Origin: Brevundimonas sp. | Lineage (GTDB): Bacteria > Pseudomonadota > Alphaproteobacteria > Caulobacterales > Caulobacteraceae | Length of the DNA: 64,000 nucleotides | NCBI RefSeq assembly: GCF_013912005.1 | Contig: NZ_JACESB010000007.1 | Span: 1 to 64,000, forward strand | Reading direction: 5' to 3' | Part shown: positions 16,507 through 25,337 of the stretch, in pieces | Position numbering within the stretch: the first letter of the stretch is position 1 | Layout: every line of letters starts with the position of its first letter | Position numbers and translations under genes: made by a program | Notes under the pieces: generated by a model | The model's input: only the letters and a program-made list of their open reading frames with translations | What the model was told of the DNA's origin: nothing | The model's database searches: none

Positions 16507-17550
16507 ATGCTGCTGCCGCGAATGAAGCTCGCGCGCCTGTTCGACCGGGCGTTCCACGCCATGGCGGACCTGCACTGGACCCTGCTGTTCGCCCTGATCC
16601 TTGTCCACGCCCTTCTGACCTGGGGCCTGATGGGGCTGGCCGGCGAGGCGGGCCTGACGCCGCCGGCCACCTTCTTCTACTGGTACGCCACCACCGCCTA
16701 CACCGTGGGCTATGGCGACCTCAGCCCGCAGACTGACGCGGGGCGGCTGATCACGGCCTTGTGGGTCTTCCCCGGGGCCATCGCCGCCTTCACCACCATC
16801 GTCGCCAAGGTCCTGGCCGCCATCGGCGAGGTCTGGCGCGTGCGCCGCTCCGGCAAGGGAGACTATTCCAGCATGACCGCCTCGATCGTCCTGATCGGCT
16901 ACCACCCCGCCCGCACCGCCAAGATGGTGGACGAACTGTGCGCCGACCTCGCCCGGGACCAGACGCTGGTGCTGCTCACCCGGCAGACGATCGCGGATCC
17001 GGATCCGCGCATCCGCTATGTGCAGTCCGAGACCCTGACCTCCACCGCGGCCCTGACCCGGGCGGGCGTGCCCGAGGCCAGCCGCGTGCTGATCTTCACC
17101 GATTCCGACGCCGACACCCTGGCCGCCACCCTGGCCGCCGCCGCCCTCGCGCCGCCCGACGCGCACCTGGTCTGCTATTTCGAGGACCAGGACCACGCCC
17201 GGCTGATCGACCAGCACTGTCCGGAGGTCGAGGTCATCCTGTCGGCGGGGCCGGAGCTCGTCGCCCGGGCCTGCAAGGATCCGGGCGCCAGCCAGGTCAT
17301 CAGCACCCTGACCAGCCACCTGGACGATCACGCGACCCTGTTCAGCCTGACCTGGCCCGACCGCCCCCCGCGGGACTTCGGCGATCTCGCCCGCGACCTG
17401 CGCGAGCGCGGCGCGACCCTGCTGGCGATCCAGCCGGCGCGGGAGACGGCGCCGAGGTTCAATCCGGCCATGGACCGCCCGGTCGGCCGCGGCGACCGCC
17501 TGTTCTACGTCGCGGCGTCCCGACTCGATGCCGCCGCGCTGGCGGGGTAG
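16507..17550 (+). CDS. potassium channel family protein with RCK-like C-terminal domain
   Basis: A 347-residue two-helix K+ channel. TM1 is about 24-46, the pore loop ends in the selectivity filter TVGYGD (66-71), and TM2 is about 82-106. From residue 124 (SIVLIGYHPARTAKMVDEL) a TrkA-N/RCK-like Rossmann domain follows, with a degenerate nucleotide loop (GYHPAR instead of GxGxxG), then ESRV-type and LISAGPELVAR-type repeats. The ATG at 16507 is preferred; a TTG at 16495 and an ATG at 16522 are also in frame. It starts the plus arm of the yjf-like module, ten bases before the DUF2491 gene, so it is probably co-transcribed with it. Confidence 0.9.
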   Translation: MLLPRMKLARLFDRAFHAMADLHWTLLFALILVHALLTWGLMGLAGEAGLTPPATFFYWYATTAYTVGYGDLSPQTDAGRLITALWVFPGAIAAFTTIVAKVLAAIGEVWRVRRSGKGDYSSMTASIVLIGYHPARTAKMVDELCADLARDQTLVLLTRQTIADPDPRIRYVQSETLTSTAALTRAGVPEASRVLIFTDSDADTLAATLAAAALAPPDAHLVCYFEDQDHARLIDQHCPEVEVILSAGPELVARACKDPGASQVISTLTSHLDDHATLFSLTWPDRPPRDFGDLARDLRERGATLLAIQPARETAPRFNPAMDRPVGRGDRLFYVAASRLDAAALAG

Positions 17551-17559
17551 GCTCGCGGC

Positions 17560-18207
17560 ATGTTCAAACGCCTGTTCGGCTCCGGCGATAAGCCCGCCCC
17601 CGCCCCGGGTCTGGCGGAGGTGCGCAACATCACCGTCGGCCGCACCGTCTCGCTGGATCCGCTGGCCTGGCGCCGGCTGGGCGACGAGACCCGCTTCACC
17701 CTCGACCGCGACGCCCTGGAGATCACGGCCCAGGGCGTGATCACCCTCGACGGCGGCCAGTTCGTGCATCGCTTCTACACCGACGACCACGTGATGCTTC
17801 AGGCCATGAGCGACGATCCCGAGGGTCGGGCCGCCTATGACTTCACCCTGTTCACCCCGTGGTCGTCCGCCTATCCGCCAGGCGAGCGCGAGCGCCGGCT
17901 GTGGGCGGACCGGCTGTCCGAGCCGGTCTTCCACGGCGCCGCCGAGGACCTGCCCGACTTCCCCCGCCTTTGGTTCGCCGAGAGCGACGCACGCCAGCCG
18001 CCGGTGACCCTGTGGGAAACGATCTATGACGACCGGGCGGCGACAACGCCCTATGCGCGCATATTCCAGACGTGCATGTTGTACGCGCGCGACCTCGCCG
18101 GCGGACGCGAGTTGATGCTGGCCCTCGAGATGCAGCCGGACGGGGGCGAGACCACGCACGAAATCATGATCGGCATTCCGCTGGAGATGGCCGAGTTCCG
18201 CGCCTAG
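17560..18207 (+). CDS. yjfK: DUF2491 family protein (YjfK-like)
   Basis: Soluble protein of 215 residues matching YjfK/DUF2491. Conserved-looking blocks are VRNITVGRTVSLDPLAW, ITAQGVITLDGGQFVHRFYTDDHVMLQ and WETIYDDRAATTPYARIF, with a C-terminal EIMIGIPLEMAEF. No signal peptide or membrane helix. It is nine bases downstream of the channel and 24 bases upstream of the DUF350 gene. No biochemical function is known; its constant partners are a PspA homologue and a DUF350 membrane protein. Confidence 0.9.
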   Translation: MFKRLFGSGDKPAPAPGLAEVRNITVGRTVSLDPLAWRRLGDETRFTLDRDALEITAQGVITLDGGQFVHRFYTDDHVMLQAMSDDPEGRAAYDFTLFTPWSSAYPPGERERRLWADRLSEPVFHGAAEDLPDFPRLWFAESDARQPPVTLWETIYDDRAATTPYARIFQTCMLYARDLAGGRELMLALEMQPDGGETTHEIMIGIPLEMAEFRA

Positions 18208-18231
18208 GCGCACACCGAGGGGAAGCTGCAC

Positions 18232-18642
18232 ATGGACTGGTTCGCGTTTCAGACCGGGGCGACGGCCTTCATCATCGCCTTCGTGGCGGCGGTGCTGTTC
18301 TTCGTCGCCTTCAAATTCATCTATCAGATGGTCACGCCCTACCATGAGCGCACCCTGATCCGGGAAGGCAACACGGCCGCCGCCGTGGCCCTCGGCGGCG
18401 CCCTGATCGGCTACGTCCTGCCGCTGGCCTCGGCCCTGTCGCACACCGTCAGCCTGCCCGAGTTCGCGGCCTGGGCGCTGCTGGCCGGCGTCATCCAGAT
18501 CGTCTCCTTCATCGTCGTCAGCCGGCTGGTCTACCGGGCGCTGGCCTCGCGGATCGAGGCGGGCGAGCTGGCGGCCGGCGTCTATATCGCCTCCATCTCC
18601 ATCGGCGTGGGCCTGCTCAACGCCGCCTGCATGACGGCGTGA
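18232..18642 (+). CDS. yjfL: DUF350 family membrane protein (YjfL-like)
   Basis: A 136-residue inner-membrane protein with four predicted helices (about 8-30, 48-70, 78-98, 113-133). The loop after helix 1 carries YHERTLIREGNTAAAVALGG, a signature of DUF350, where E-GN-A-A is conserved across the family. GGGGAAG precedes the ATG. The stop overlaps the start of the DUF1190 gene (GTGA). Role unknown; families of this size are candidates for small channels or membrane sensors partnering PspA. Confidence 0.92.
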   Translation: MDWFAFQTGATAFIIAFVAAVLFFVAFKFIYQMVTPYHERTLIREGNTAAAVALGGALIGYVLPLASALSHTVSLPEFAAWALLAGVIQIVSFIVVSRLVYRALASRIEAGELAAGVYIASISIGVGLLNAACMTA

Positions 18643-19271
18643 GCGGCATGACCCAGGACACTCCCGCCGCCCTGCCCGAGACCACCACCCTTCGCCGGCT
18701 CAAGCGATCGCGGTCGCTGCAGGTCACCAGCCTGATGGCCACGGTCGGCTTTTCGCTGTCGGCCTGCGGGTCGCCGCAATCGGTTCCCGCGCCCGAGCCG
18801 GCGGAGCCGGCCCTGGCCTACACCTCGATCGACGACTGCAAGACCGCCGACGTCGTCCCCGATGCGGAGTGCGAGACCGCCTACGCCGCGGCCCAGGCCG
18901 AGGCCGAGCAAACCGCGCCGCGCTACGCCACCCGGGCCGAGTGCGAGGGCCAGTGGGGGCCGGAGCAGTGCCGGCCGCTGAACACCGGCGGCGGCTCCTT
19001 CTTCGGCCCGCTCGCCACCGGCTTCATCATCGGCCAGATGATGAACGGCGGCTACCGCGGCGGCGGACCGCTGTACCGCGACCGCGAGGGCCAGTACTCC
19101 AACGGCTACGGCGGCGGCTACCTGTCCCGCGACTACCGGACCGGCCGGACCGTCACCAACGCGCGTGAGCACACGCCGGTGGCCCGCCAGGCGCCGACCC
19201 GGGTGCAGAGCCGCACCGCGGTGGTGTCCCGCGGCGGATTCGGAGGCGGCGGACGAGGCTACGGCGGCTGA
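18639..19271 (+). CDS. yjfM: DUF1190 family lipoprotein-like protein (YjfM-like)
   Basis: A 210-residue protein of the DUF1190 family. It opens with a basic segment (LKRSRSLQVTSLM) and a hydrophobic stretch ending LSACG, which could be a lipobox (Cys46) or a membrane anchor. Cys-rich repeats follow (SIDDCKTADVVPDAECETAYA, TRAECEGQWGPEQCRP), then a Gly-rich tail. The GTG at 18639 overlaps the DUF350 stop; an ATG at 18648 is the alternative. Last gene of the plus arm; a weak GGGGC-TTCTTCCC-GCCCC hairpin follows. Confidence 0.88.
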   Translation: MSGMTQDTPAALPETTTLRRLKRSRSLQVTSLMATVGFSLSACGSPQSVPAPEPAEPALAYTSIDDCKTADVVPDAECETAYAAAQAEAEQTAPRYATRAECEGQWGPEQCRPLNTGGGSFFGPLATGFIIGQMMNGGYRGGGPLYRDREGQYSNGYGGGYLSRDYRTGRTVTNAREHTPVARQAPTRVQSRTAVVSRGGFGGGGRGYGG

Positions 19272-19363
19272 CGGCGCGAAAGGGGCTTCTTCCCGCCCCT
19301 GACCGCCCGCGCGCGCTCCGCCGATCCGTGCTATGCCGCCCCCACGCCGTCAGGGGGAAAGGG

Positions 19364-20020
19364 ATGGCCGCTCGCAGACATCGCCGCCGGCTTCGCCCGC
19401 TCGTCTGGTGCAGCGCAGTCGCGCTCGGCCTCGCCCTGCCCGGGTCGGCCGTGCCGGAGGCGACGCTGTCCTCGGCGCCGGCCGCCGCCCGGGCCTGGTG
19501 GTCGGCGGCTCGCCGACCGCCGGCGGCCCGCCCCGAGGCGGAGCCTGCGCCGGCGGCGCGGCGCCTCACCCAGGCCGGGTTCGACGGGGCGTGGTCCGGC
19601 GTGAAGGCGGCCATGGCGGCGTGCGACCGGGCGGCGTCGGCGAGCGAACTGCGTTGGCGGGCCTCCGGAGAACCGCCGCGGGCGGAGGATCTGGAGACGG
19701 CCCGCGACCTCTGCGGCGCGGCCATCGTCGAGGTGGGCGCGACTCCCCTGCCCGATGTCGATCGTCCGGGCGTCCGGATGCTGCTGGAACAGGCGCGGGA
19801 CGCCTGCCAGCGCAGCATGGCCGAGAGGCAGCTCGGTCTCGCGGCGATCCGCACGCTGGCGGAGGCCCCGCCGGACAGCCTGGCGGCCTACGAGGCGCGG
19901 CTGCGGATCGCGGCCGGCCCCCGGAGCGGTTTGAACTGCGCGGCCAGCTTCGGCGCCGCGGCCCGCGCCGCCCGCCTGCAGTTTGCGGAACTCGAACTGG
20001 CCGCAGGCGACGGCTCCTAG
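19364..20020 (+). CDS. hypothetical secreted protein
   Basis: A 218-residue protein I do not recognise. A strong AGGGGGAAAGGG precedes the ATG at 19364, and the N terminus (RHRRRLRPLVWCSAVALGL) is a signal peptide with cleavage near residue 30. The body is helical and rich in Ala and Arg, with four cysteines (in AACDRA, ARDLCGA, ARDACQRS and LNCAASF) that could form two disulfides. It follows the yjf-like module after 92 bases and could be an extra member, but that is only position. Its stop shares the CTAG palindrome with the convergent gene. Confidence 0.65.
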   Translation: MAARRHRRRLRPLVWCSAVALGLALPGSAVPEATLSSAPAAARAWWSAARRPPAARPEAEPAPAARRLTQAGFDGAWSGVKAAMAACDRAASASELRWRASGEPPRAEDLETARDLCGAAIVEVGATPLPDVDRPGVRMLLEQARDACQRSMAERQLGLAAIRTLAEAPPDSLAAYEARLRIAAGPRSGLNCAASFGAAARAARLQFAELELAAGDGS

Positions 20021-20658
20021 GGAGCGGGAGCCTCCGGCAGGCTCTCGAGGGCCTGCGGCGGGAGGTCGCGGGTCCGTTCGGCGAGGCGCGCCCGCAGCGC
20101 CTCGACCTCCCCTGCCCAGGCCGCGCGGACCTGATCGACGAAGGCTGACATCTGCGCCAGCTCGGCGCGGGTCAACCGGTCGGGCCGCCGGGTGCGGGTG
20201 GCGACGGCGACCAGCACCGGCTGTCCCTGCACCCGCCGGAGCAGGGCCACGGCCTCTGTTTCGCCGACCGTCCGGGGATGGCAGCCGTCCAGCTGCTCGC
20301 GGAAGGCGCGGAGGTGGCGGTGGAAGGCCTCGCCGCCGGCGACGCCGGCGATCACCGCGTGGGGATCTGGCGCGCCGCCCTCGGCCGCCTCGAGCGCATC
20401 GACGAACTGGACGACGCCGTAGCGCAGCAGGGCCAGCCGGGTGAGCGCCTGCGGCGAGGTCGGGTCCGCTGCGGAAGCGCCGCTCCGGACAAGGCGGAGG
20501 GCGGCGGCCGACTGGTTGATGGCGGCCAGTACGGCCGCGGACCGGGCCAGGGTTTCGGCCTCGGGGTCGGCCAGAAGCCTGACCTCGTCGGCGCCCGCCG
20601 GCGCAGCGGGGCGCGACGACCGAAGCCGGCGCATCAGCAGGGCGGCGAGCGGAACCAT
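20017..20658 (-). CDS. hypothetical protein
   Basis: A 213-residue, helical, Ala/Arg/Leu-rich protein with no motif I can name. It has a short hydrophobic start (VPLAALLMRRL) that could be a membrane tether, and otherwise looks cytoplasmic. It overlaps the upstream secreted-protein gene by four bases at CTAG, where both stop codons (TAG) read from opposite strands. No gene with an obvious functional link is adjacent. Confidence 0.6.
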   Translation of the reverse strand: MVPLAALLMRRLRSSRPAAPAGADEVRLLADPEAETLARSAAVLAAINQSAAALRLVRSGASAADPTSPQALTRLALLRYGVVQFVDALEAAEGGAPDPHAVIAGVAGGEAFHRHLRAFREQLDGCHPRTVGETEAVALLRRVQGQPVLVAVATRTRRPDRLTRAELAQMSAFVDQVRAAWAGEVEALRARLAERTRDLPPQALESLPEAPAP

Positions 20659-20719
20659 CGGCGGACGATAGCGTCAGCGTCGCCGATTCTCGCACCCCTG
20701 TTGAGGAGCCTGGCGAAGG

Positions 20720-20747
20720 GGCGGGACGGCGCGTGGTCCGTCCCGCC
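20720..20747 (-). terminator. perfect 10-bp hairpin after the secreted protein gene
   Basis: GGCGGGACGG (20720-20729) pairs perfectly with CCGTCCCGCC (20738-20747) across an 8-base loop, beginning ten bases after the stop codon of the gene at 20757-21221. There is no T run, so it would be a GC-rich hairpin terminator or a 3'-end stabiliser. Confidence 0.5.
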
Positions 20748-20756
20748 GCCGCGCCG

Positions 20757-21221
20757 TCAGGGCGTTTCGGTGATCAGCAGGGTGGCCGAAGCGGTGCCGC
20801 CGCCGAAGGTGCCGACCCAGATGTCGTAGGTCCCGCTCTGCGGCCGGTTGAAGCGGACTTCGGCGTCGCCGTCGCCCCAGCTGTCGTCGTCGCAGTACCA
20901 GCGGCCGTCGGGGCCGTTGATGATCAGGGTGGTGTCGGTCGAGGAGCGGGTGCGGAACACCAGCGGCAGGCTGCCGGCGCTGTAGGTCACCTCGAAGTCC
21001 GGCGCGGCGCTGATGTTGCCCACGCAGGCGCCCGGCAGGTCGGTGTCGTCATAGGCGTCGATCGAACCGCCGGCGGTGATGGACACCCGGTACGGATCCG
21101 GCGTGAAGCCGGCGTTCAGGCGGATCTCGCCGAAGTTGGCGGTCAGGCCGGCGTTCTGCGCGTGGGCGACGGCGGGCGACAGGGCAGCGGCCAGAACGAG
21201 GCCGCAGACGATGGACTTCAT
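20757..21221 (-). CDS. small secreted protein, PPC-like beta fold
   Basis: A 154-residue exported protein. The signal peptide ends AVAHAQ (about residue 22) and GAGGGGGA precedes the ATG at 21221. The mature part is beta-rich with two cysteines (GACVGNI and WYCDDDSWG). The segment TTLIINGPDGRWYCDDDS, then the late PQSGTYDIWVGTF, resembles bacterial pre-peptidase C-terminal (PPC) domains, which are usually appended to proteases; here the domain stands alone. Function unknown. Confidence 0.75.
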   Translation of the reverse strand: MKSIVCGLVLAAALSPAVAHAQNAGLTANFGEIRLNAGFTPDPYRVSITAGGSIDAYDDTDLPGACVGNISAAPDFEVTYSAGSLPLVFRTRSSTDTTLIINGPDGRWYCDDDSWGDGDAEVRFNRPQSGTYDIWVGTFGGGTASATLLITETP

Positions 21222-21385
21222 GTTGGATTCCCCCTCGGCCCTCAGCGGCCGAACAGCGCTACGTCTGGCTTCCGCGGAGCCGGGCGTCAAGACGCGCACG
21301 CGGCTGGCGTCGCTGCGCATGCCGAATTCCGCCGCAGGTGCAAAAGGCGCTTGCATGTTTCACTGTTACAGCATAGTGGAACGCC

Positions 21386-21697
21386 ATGACCGACACCCTC
21401 CCCGCCGGCGCGGCGACTGCGGCGCGCAGCCGGATCGATCTCTACGACGCCCTGCTGACGCTGAAGACCCGCGAAGAGGTCGACGCCTTCCTGACCGATC
21501 TGTGCACGCCGGCGGAGCTGCGGGCCTTCGCGGAGCGCTGGCATGTGGCGCGCCTGCTCGACCGCGGCGGCCGCTCCTACCGCGAGATCGCCGCCGAGGC
21601 GCACGCCAGCCCCACCACCGTCGTCCGGGTCGCCCGGTTCCTCAAGGAAATGCCGCACCAGGGCTACCGCCTGGTGCTGGACCGTCTGAAAGCCTGA
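21386..21697 (+). CDS. YerC/YecD family TrpR-related protein
   Basis: A 103-residue DNA-binding protein of the TrpR-like YerC/YecD family. IDLYDALLTLKTREEVDAFL and CTPAELRAFAERW give the dimer helices, and SYREIAAEAHASPTTVVRVARFL is the helix-turn-helix. It sits nine bases before hisG and probably shares its promoter. Upstream, TTGCAT (21352-21357) and CATAGT (21373-21378) could be a promoter. Effector unknown; control of the his genes is an attractive inference. Confidence 0.9.
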   Translation: MTDTLPAGAATAARSRIDLYDALLTLKTREEVDAFLTDLCTPAELRAFAERWHVARLLDRGGRSYREIAAEAHASPTTVVRVARFLKEMPHQGYRLVLDRLKA

Positions 21698-21706
21698 GTT
21701 CCAATC

Positions 21707-22588
21707 ATGAGCACTGTCGAAGGGCGGCTGCGTATCGCCGTCCAGAAATCCGGCCGCCTGGCCGAGCGCAGCCTCGACCTTGTCCGCGACGCGGGCCTGC
21801 GCGTGGTCAAGGGCAACAACGACCTGCTCTACCGGGTCGAGAACTATCCGATCGACCTGCTGCGGGTGCGCGACGACGACATCCCGACCTTCGTGGCGGA
21901 CGGGGTCTGCGACCTCGGCATCGTCGGCGAGAACGTTCTGGAGGAGGGTCGCAACGGCGGGCCCAACGCGGAGGTGGTGATGCCCCTCGGCTTCGGACGC
22001 TGCACCCTGAAGATCGCGACGCCGCCGTCGCCCGACTATGCGGGCCCGGCGTCGCTGGCCGGGAAGAGGATCGCGACCTCCTACCCGCGCGTGCTGCGCC
22101 GGTGGCTGCAGTCGCAGGGCGTCGAGGCCGACATCGTGACCATGCGCGGGGCGGTCGAGGTGGCGCCGCGACTGAAGCTGGCCCACGCTATCTGCGACCT
22201 CGTGTCGACGGGCGCGACCCTCGAGGCGAACGGCCTGGTCGCCCACGACACCGTGCTCGACAGCCAGGCGGTGCTGATTCGCGCCCCGGCCGCCCCCGAG
22301 CCGGCCTTGGGCGACCTGCTGGACAGCATCGTCGAGCGGATGGCCGGGGTGGTCGCCTCCCAGGGCGCCAAGTACGTGATGCTCAATGCGCCGCGGGGCG
22401 CGCTGGACGAGATCGCCGCCATCCTGCCGGGCGCCGGGGCGCCGACGGTGATGCCGCTCTCGGGCCGCGACGACGCGGTGGCCGTGCACGCCGTCTGCCA
22501 GGAGGCGGTGTTCTGGGAGACCCTGGAGAAGCTCAAGGCGGCCGGGGCCTCGGCCATTCTGGTCCTCCCGATCGAGAAGATGATGTGA
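21707..22588 (+). CDS. hisG: ATP phosphoribosyltransferase, long form
   Basis: First enzyme of histidine synthesis: ATP plus PRPP to phosphoribosyl-ATP. It has 293 residues, the long form with its own C-terminal regulatory domain (from about 220; ALDEIAAILPGAGAPTVMPL), so no HisZ is needed. IAVQKSGRLAERSLDL opens the catalytic domain; ICDLVSTGATLEANGL is the PRPP-binding signature. Its stop overlaps the hisD ATG (TGATG). Confidence 0.97.
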   Translation: MSTVEGRLRIAVQKSGRLAERSLDLVRDAGLRVVKGNNDLLYRVENYPIDLLRVRDDDIPTFVADGVCDLGIVGENVLEEGRNGGPNAEVVMPLGFGRCTLKIATPPSPDYAGPASLAGKRIATSYPRVLRRWLQSQGVEADIVTMRGAVEVAPRLKLAHAICDLVSTGATLEANGLVAHDTVLDSQAVLIRAPAAPEPALGDLLDSIVERMAGVVASQGAKYVMLNAPRGALDEIAAILPGAGAPTVMPLSGRDDAVAVHAVCQEAVFWETLEKLKAAGASAILVLPIEKMM

Positions 22589-23910
22589 TGCGGCGGATCG
22601 ACTGGAACAGCCTCGACGCGGACGGCCGGCGGGCGGCGCTGGCGCGGCCTTCGAATCGCAGCGACGCCGCCCTGGTGGAGCGCGTCGGCGCCATCCTCGA
22701 CGACGTGCAGGCCCGCGGCGGCGCAGCCGTCGCCGACTGGAGCGTCCGGCTGGACGGCGCCCCGCCCCGCCGCATCGCGATCACGCCGGAGGCGGAGGCC
22801 GCGGCCCGCGCCGCCCTCCCCCCGGCGGCGACGCGAGCCCTGCGCATCGCGGCGGAGAACGTCAGGATCTTCCACGAGGCGACCCGACCGGAGGACTCCG
22901 CCGAGGTGGAGACCACCCCCGGGGTGCGCTCGCGCCTCGTGTGGCGGCCGATCCGGGCGGCGGGGCTCTATGTCCCGGGGGGCACGGCGCCGCTGTTCTC
23001 CTCCCTCCTCATGCTTGCCATTCCCGCCGCCGTCGCGGGCGTCGGGCGGCGGGTGGCGGTGACGCCGCCGCCGCGCGAGGGCGAGGTCCATCCGGCGATG
23101 ATCGTCGCCGCCGCCGAGGCGGGGCTCGACGCCCTGTGGCTGATCGGCGGGGCCCAGGCCATCGCCGCCCTGACCTTCGGGGCCGCGTTCGACGACGGGG
23201 AGATCGCGCCGGTCGACAAGCTGTTCGGGCCCGGCAACGCCTGGGTGGCCGAGGCCAAGAAGCAGGCGGCGGCGCGGCCCGGAGGGCCGGCGGTCGACAT
23301 GCCGGCGGGCCCCTCGGAGCTGATGGTGATCGCCGACCGCCACGCCGATCCGGTCCTCGTCGCCGCCGACCTGCTCAGCCAGGCCGAGCACGACGCCGAC
23401 GCCCAGGTGCTGCTGGTCAGCGACAGCGAGGGGCGGATCGTCGATGTGCTCGACCAGGTCGAGACCCAGCTCGCCGGCCTGCCCCGGGCGGAGATCGCCC
23501 GGGCCGCCCTCGCCGAGGCGCGGCTCATCCGGGTGCGTGATCTGGCTGAGGCCTGCGACGTCGCCAACGCCTATGGCCCGGAACACCTGTCGCTGCAGAC
23601 GGCGGCCCCCGAGGCCCTGGTGCCGCGCCTGACCGCGGCGGGCGCGGTCTTCGTCGGGCGGTACGCGGCCGAAACCCTGGGCGACTACGCCGCGGGGCCG
23701 AGCCACGTCCTGCCCACCGACGGGGGCGCCCGCACCCTCGGCGGCATCACCACCGCCAGCTTCATGACCTCGATGTCGGTGCAGCGGGTCGACGCCGGCG
23801 GCGCCCGGGCGCTGGCGCCGGCGGCGGCGGTGCTGGCGCGGCTGGAGGGGCTGGAGGCGCACGCCCGGGCCGCCGACCTGCGCGCCCTGGCGACGGAGGC
23901 GGGCCAATGA
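22588..23910 (+). CDS. hisD: histidinol dehydrogenase
   Basis: Zinc enzyme that oxidises histidinol to histidine in two NAD-dependent steps. It has 440 residues. [60 protein letters not shown] and [14 protein letters not shown] are the expected family blocks, including the His and Glu/Gln metal and acid-base residues. The ATG overlaps the hisG stop, and its own stop overlaps the next start (ATGA). Confidence 0.97.
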   Translation: MRRIDWNSLDADGRRAALARPSNRSDAALVERVGAILDDVQARGGAAVADWSVRLDGAPPRRIAITPEAEAAARAALPPAATRALRIAAENVRIFHEATRPEDSAEVETTPGVRSRLVWRPIRAAGLYVPGGTAPLFSSLLMLAIPAAVAGVGRRVAVTPPPREGEVHPAMIVAAAEAGLDALWLIGGAQAIAALTFGAAFDDGEIAPVDKLFGPGNAWVAEAKKQAAARPGGPAVDMPAGPSELMVIADRHADPVLVAADLLSQAEHDADAQVLLVSDSEGRIVDVLDQVETQLAGLPRAEIARAALAEARLIRVRDLAEACDVANAYGPEHLSLQTAAPEALVPRLTAAGAVFVGRYAAETLGDYAAGPSHVLPTDGGARTLGGITTASFMTSMSVQRVDAGGARALAPAAAVLARLEGLEAHARAADLRALATEAGQ

Positions 23911-25337
23911 CCCTCCCGGCTCCCTTCCCGCCCCTCGTCAGCGGCGACGTCGGGCTGGATACCTACCCCGGAACGCCGGCGACGCTCGCCGCGCGCATGG
24001 CGGAGATCTACGGCGCGCCGGTCGACAGCATCCTGCCGGTGCGCGGAGCGACCCACGGGCTGGAGCTGGTGTGGCGACTCGCCGGACGCGAGGGCGCAGC
24101 CGTGCAGGCGCCGGACGAGGCCCCCTACCGGGCGCTTGCGGCCATCTACCCGGCGCCGGCCGACGCCCGCGCGGGCGCGGTCGTGATCCGCGGCGGCGGC
24201 GATCCGGCGGCGGCGGCGGCGCAGGCGGCCGCCGTGGCGCCCGCCCTGCTGGTGGTCGACGAGGGCGCCGTCGAATTCTCCGGCGCCGTCTCGGCCGCGA
24301 CGATCATCCCGGAGCGGCCCAATCTCGTGGTGCTGCGCAGCCTGTCGCTGGCCTGGGGCCTGGCCGGCGCGCGCGTGGGAGCGGTGCTCGCGCAGCCCGG
24401 GACCCTGGCCCGGCTGGCGGCCATGCTGGAGCCGCACGCCCTGCCCGCCCCGTCGATCCGGCTGGCGCTGCAGGCGCTCGATCCGTCGCGGATGGCCGAG
24501 ACGACGGCGCGGATCGCCACGGTGCGCGCCGAGCGGGCCCGGCTGGCGAAGGCGCTGGCGCTGGCGGCCCCGGCGGAGGAAGAGCCCGGCCCCGCCATCC
24601 GCCTGCGGCCGGCGGACGCCGGGGCGGCGACCGCCGCCCTCGCCCGGTACGGCGTCGCGGCGGAGCGGGACGGCGACGCGCTCCGCCTGCCGGTGTCGGC
24701 GAAGGCCGAGGTCAACGACCGACTCCTGCTGGCCCTGGGGGCGGCGGCGGCGGCGCCGGGCGCGCGCCGCACGGCGGAGGTCGTCCGCGACACCAGGGAG
24801 ACCCGCATCGTCTGCGCGGTGGACCTCGACTCCCCCGGCCCCGTGCGGATCGGCACCGGCGTCGGCTTCTTCGACCACATGCTCGAACAGGTGGCGGCGC
24901 ACGGCGGCTTCTCACTGCGGCTGGCATGCGAGGGCGACCTGCACATCGATCCGCACCACACGGTCGAGGACTGCGCCATCGCGCTGGGCCAGGCGCTGAA
25001 GCAGGCGCTGGGCGAGCGGCGCGGCATCGCCCGCTACGGCTTCGTCCTGCCCATGGACGAGGCCGAGGCGAAGGTGTCGATCGACCTGTCCGGCCGGCCC
25101 TATCCGGTGTTCGTGGGGCGTTTCGACACCGCCTTCCTCGGCGACTACCGCACCGACCTGACGGCGCACGTGTTCCGCTCGCTGGCCGAACACCTCGGCG
25201 CCGCCATCCACGTCTCCGTCACCGGCGAGGACGACCACCACAAGACCGAGGCCGTCTACAAGGCGTTCGGCCGCGCCCTCCGTCAGGCGATCCGCGTCGA
25301 GGGCGAGGCCGTGCCCTCGACCAAGGGGGTCCTGTGA
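23907..25337 (+). CDS. hisB: degenerate HisC-like domain fused to imidazoleglycerol-phosphate dehydratase
   Basis: A 476-residue fusion. The C-terminal half (about 287-476) is a complete His[50 protein letters not shown] and VPSTKGVL, so it should dehydrate imidazoleglycerol phosphate. The N-terminal half (about 1-285) resembles histidinol-phosphate aminotransferase: [25 protein letters not shown] aligns with the HisC PLP-lysine region, but the lysine is Leu148 (CTG at 24348-24350). VDEGAVEF replaces the VDEAYxEF loop, and no NPNNPTG loop is present. It is also short for HisC. So this domain is unlikely to transaminate; it may be structural or regulatory. Another hisC must exist elsewhere. 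Confidence 0.9.
   Translation: MTLPAPFPPLVSGDVGLDTYPGTPATLAARMAEIYGAPVDSILPVRGATHGLELVWRLAGREGAAVQAPDEAPYRALAAIYPAPADARAGAVVIRGGGDPAAAAAQAAAVAPALLVVDEGAVEFSGAVSAATIIPERPNLVVLRSLSLAWGLAGARVGAVLAQPGTLARLAAMLEPHALPAPSIRLALQALDPSRMAETTARIATVRAERARLAKALALAAPAEEEPGPAIRLRPADAGAATAALARYGVAAERDGDALRLPVSAKAEVNDRLLLALGAAAAAPGARRTAEVVRDTRETRIVCAVDLDSPGPVRIGTGVGFFDHMLEQVAAHGGFSLRLACEGDLHIDPHHTVEDCAIALGQALKQALGERRGIARYGFVLPMDEAEAKVSIDLSGRPYPVFVGRFDTAFLGDYRTDLTAHVFRSLAEHLGAAIHVSVTGEDDHHKTEAVYKAFGRALRQAIRVEGEAVPSTKGVL

Noticed and set aside
23907-24770. A functional hisC aminotransferase
   Set aside because: PLP lysine, tyrosine loop and NPNNPTG loop are all missing, so activity is not supported.
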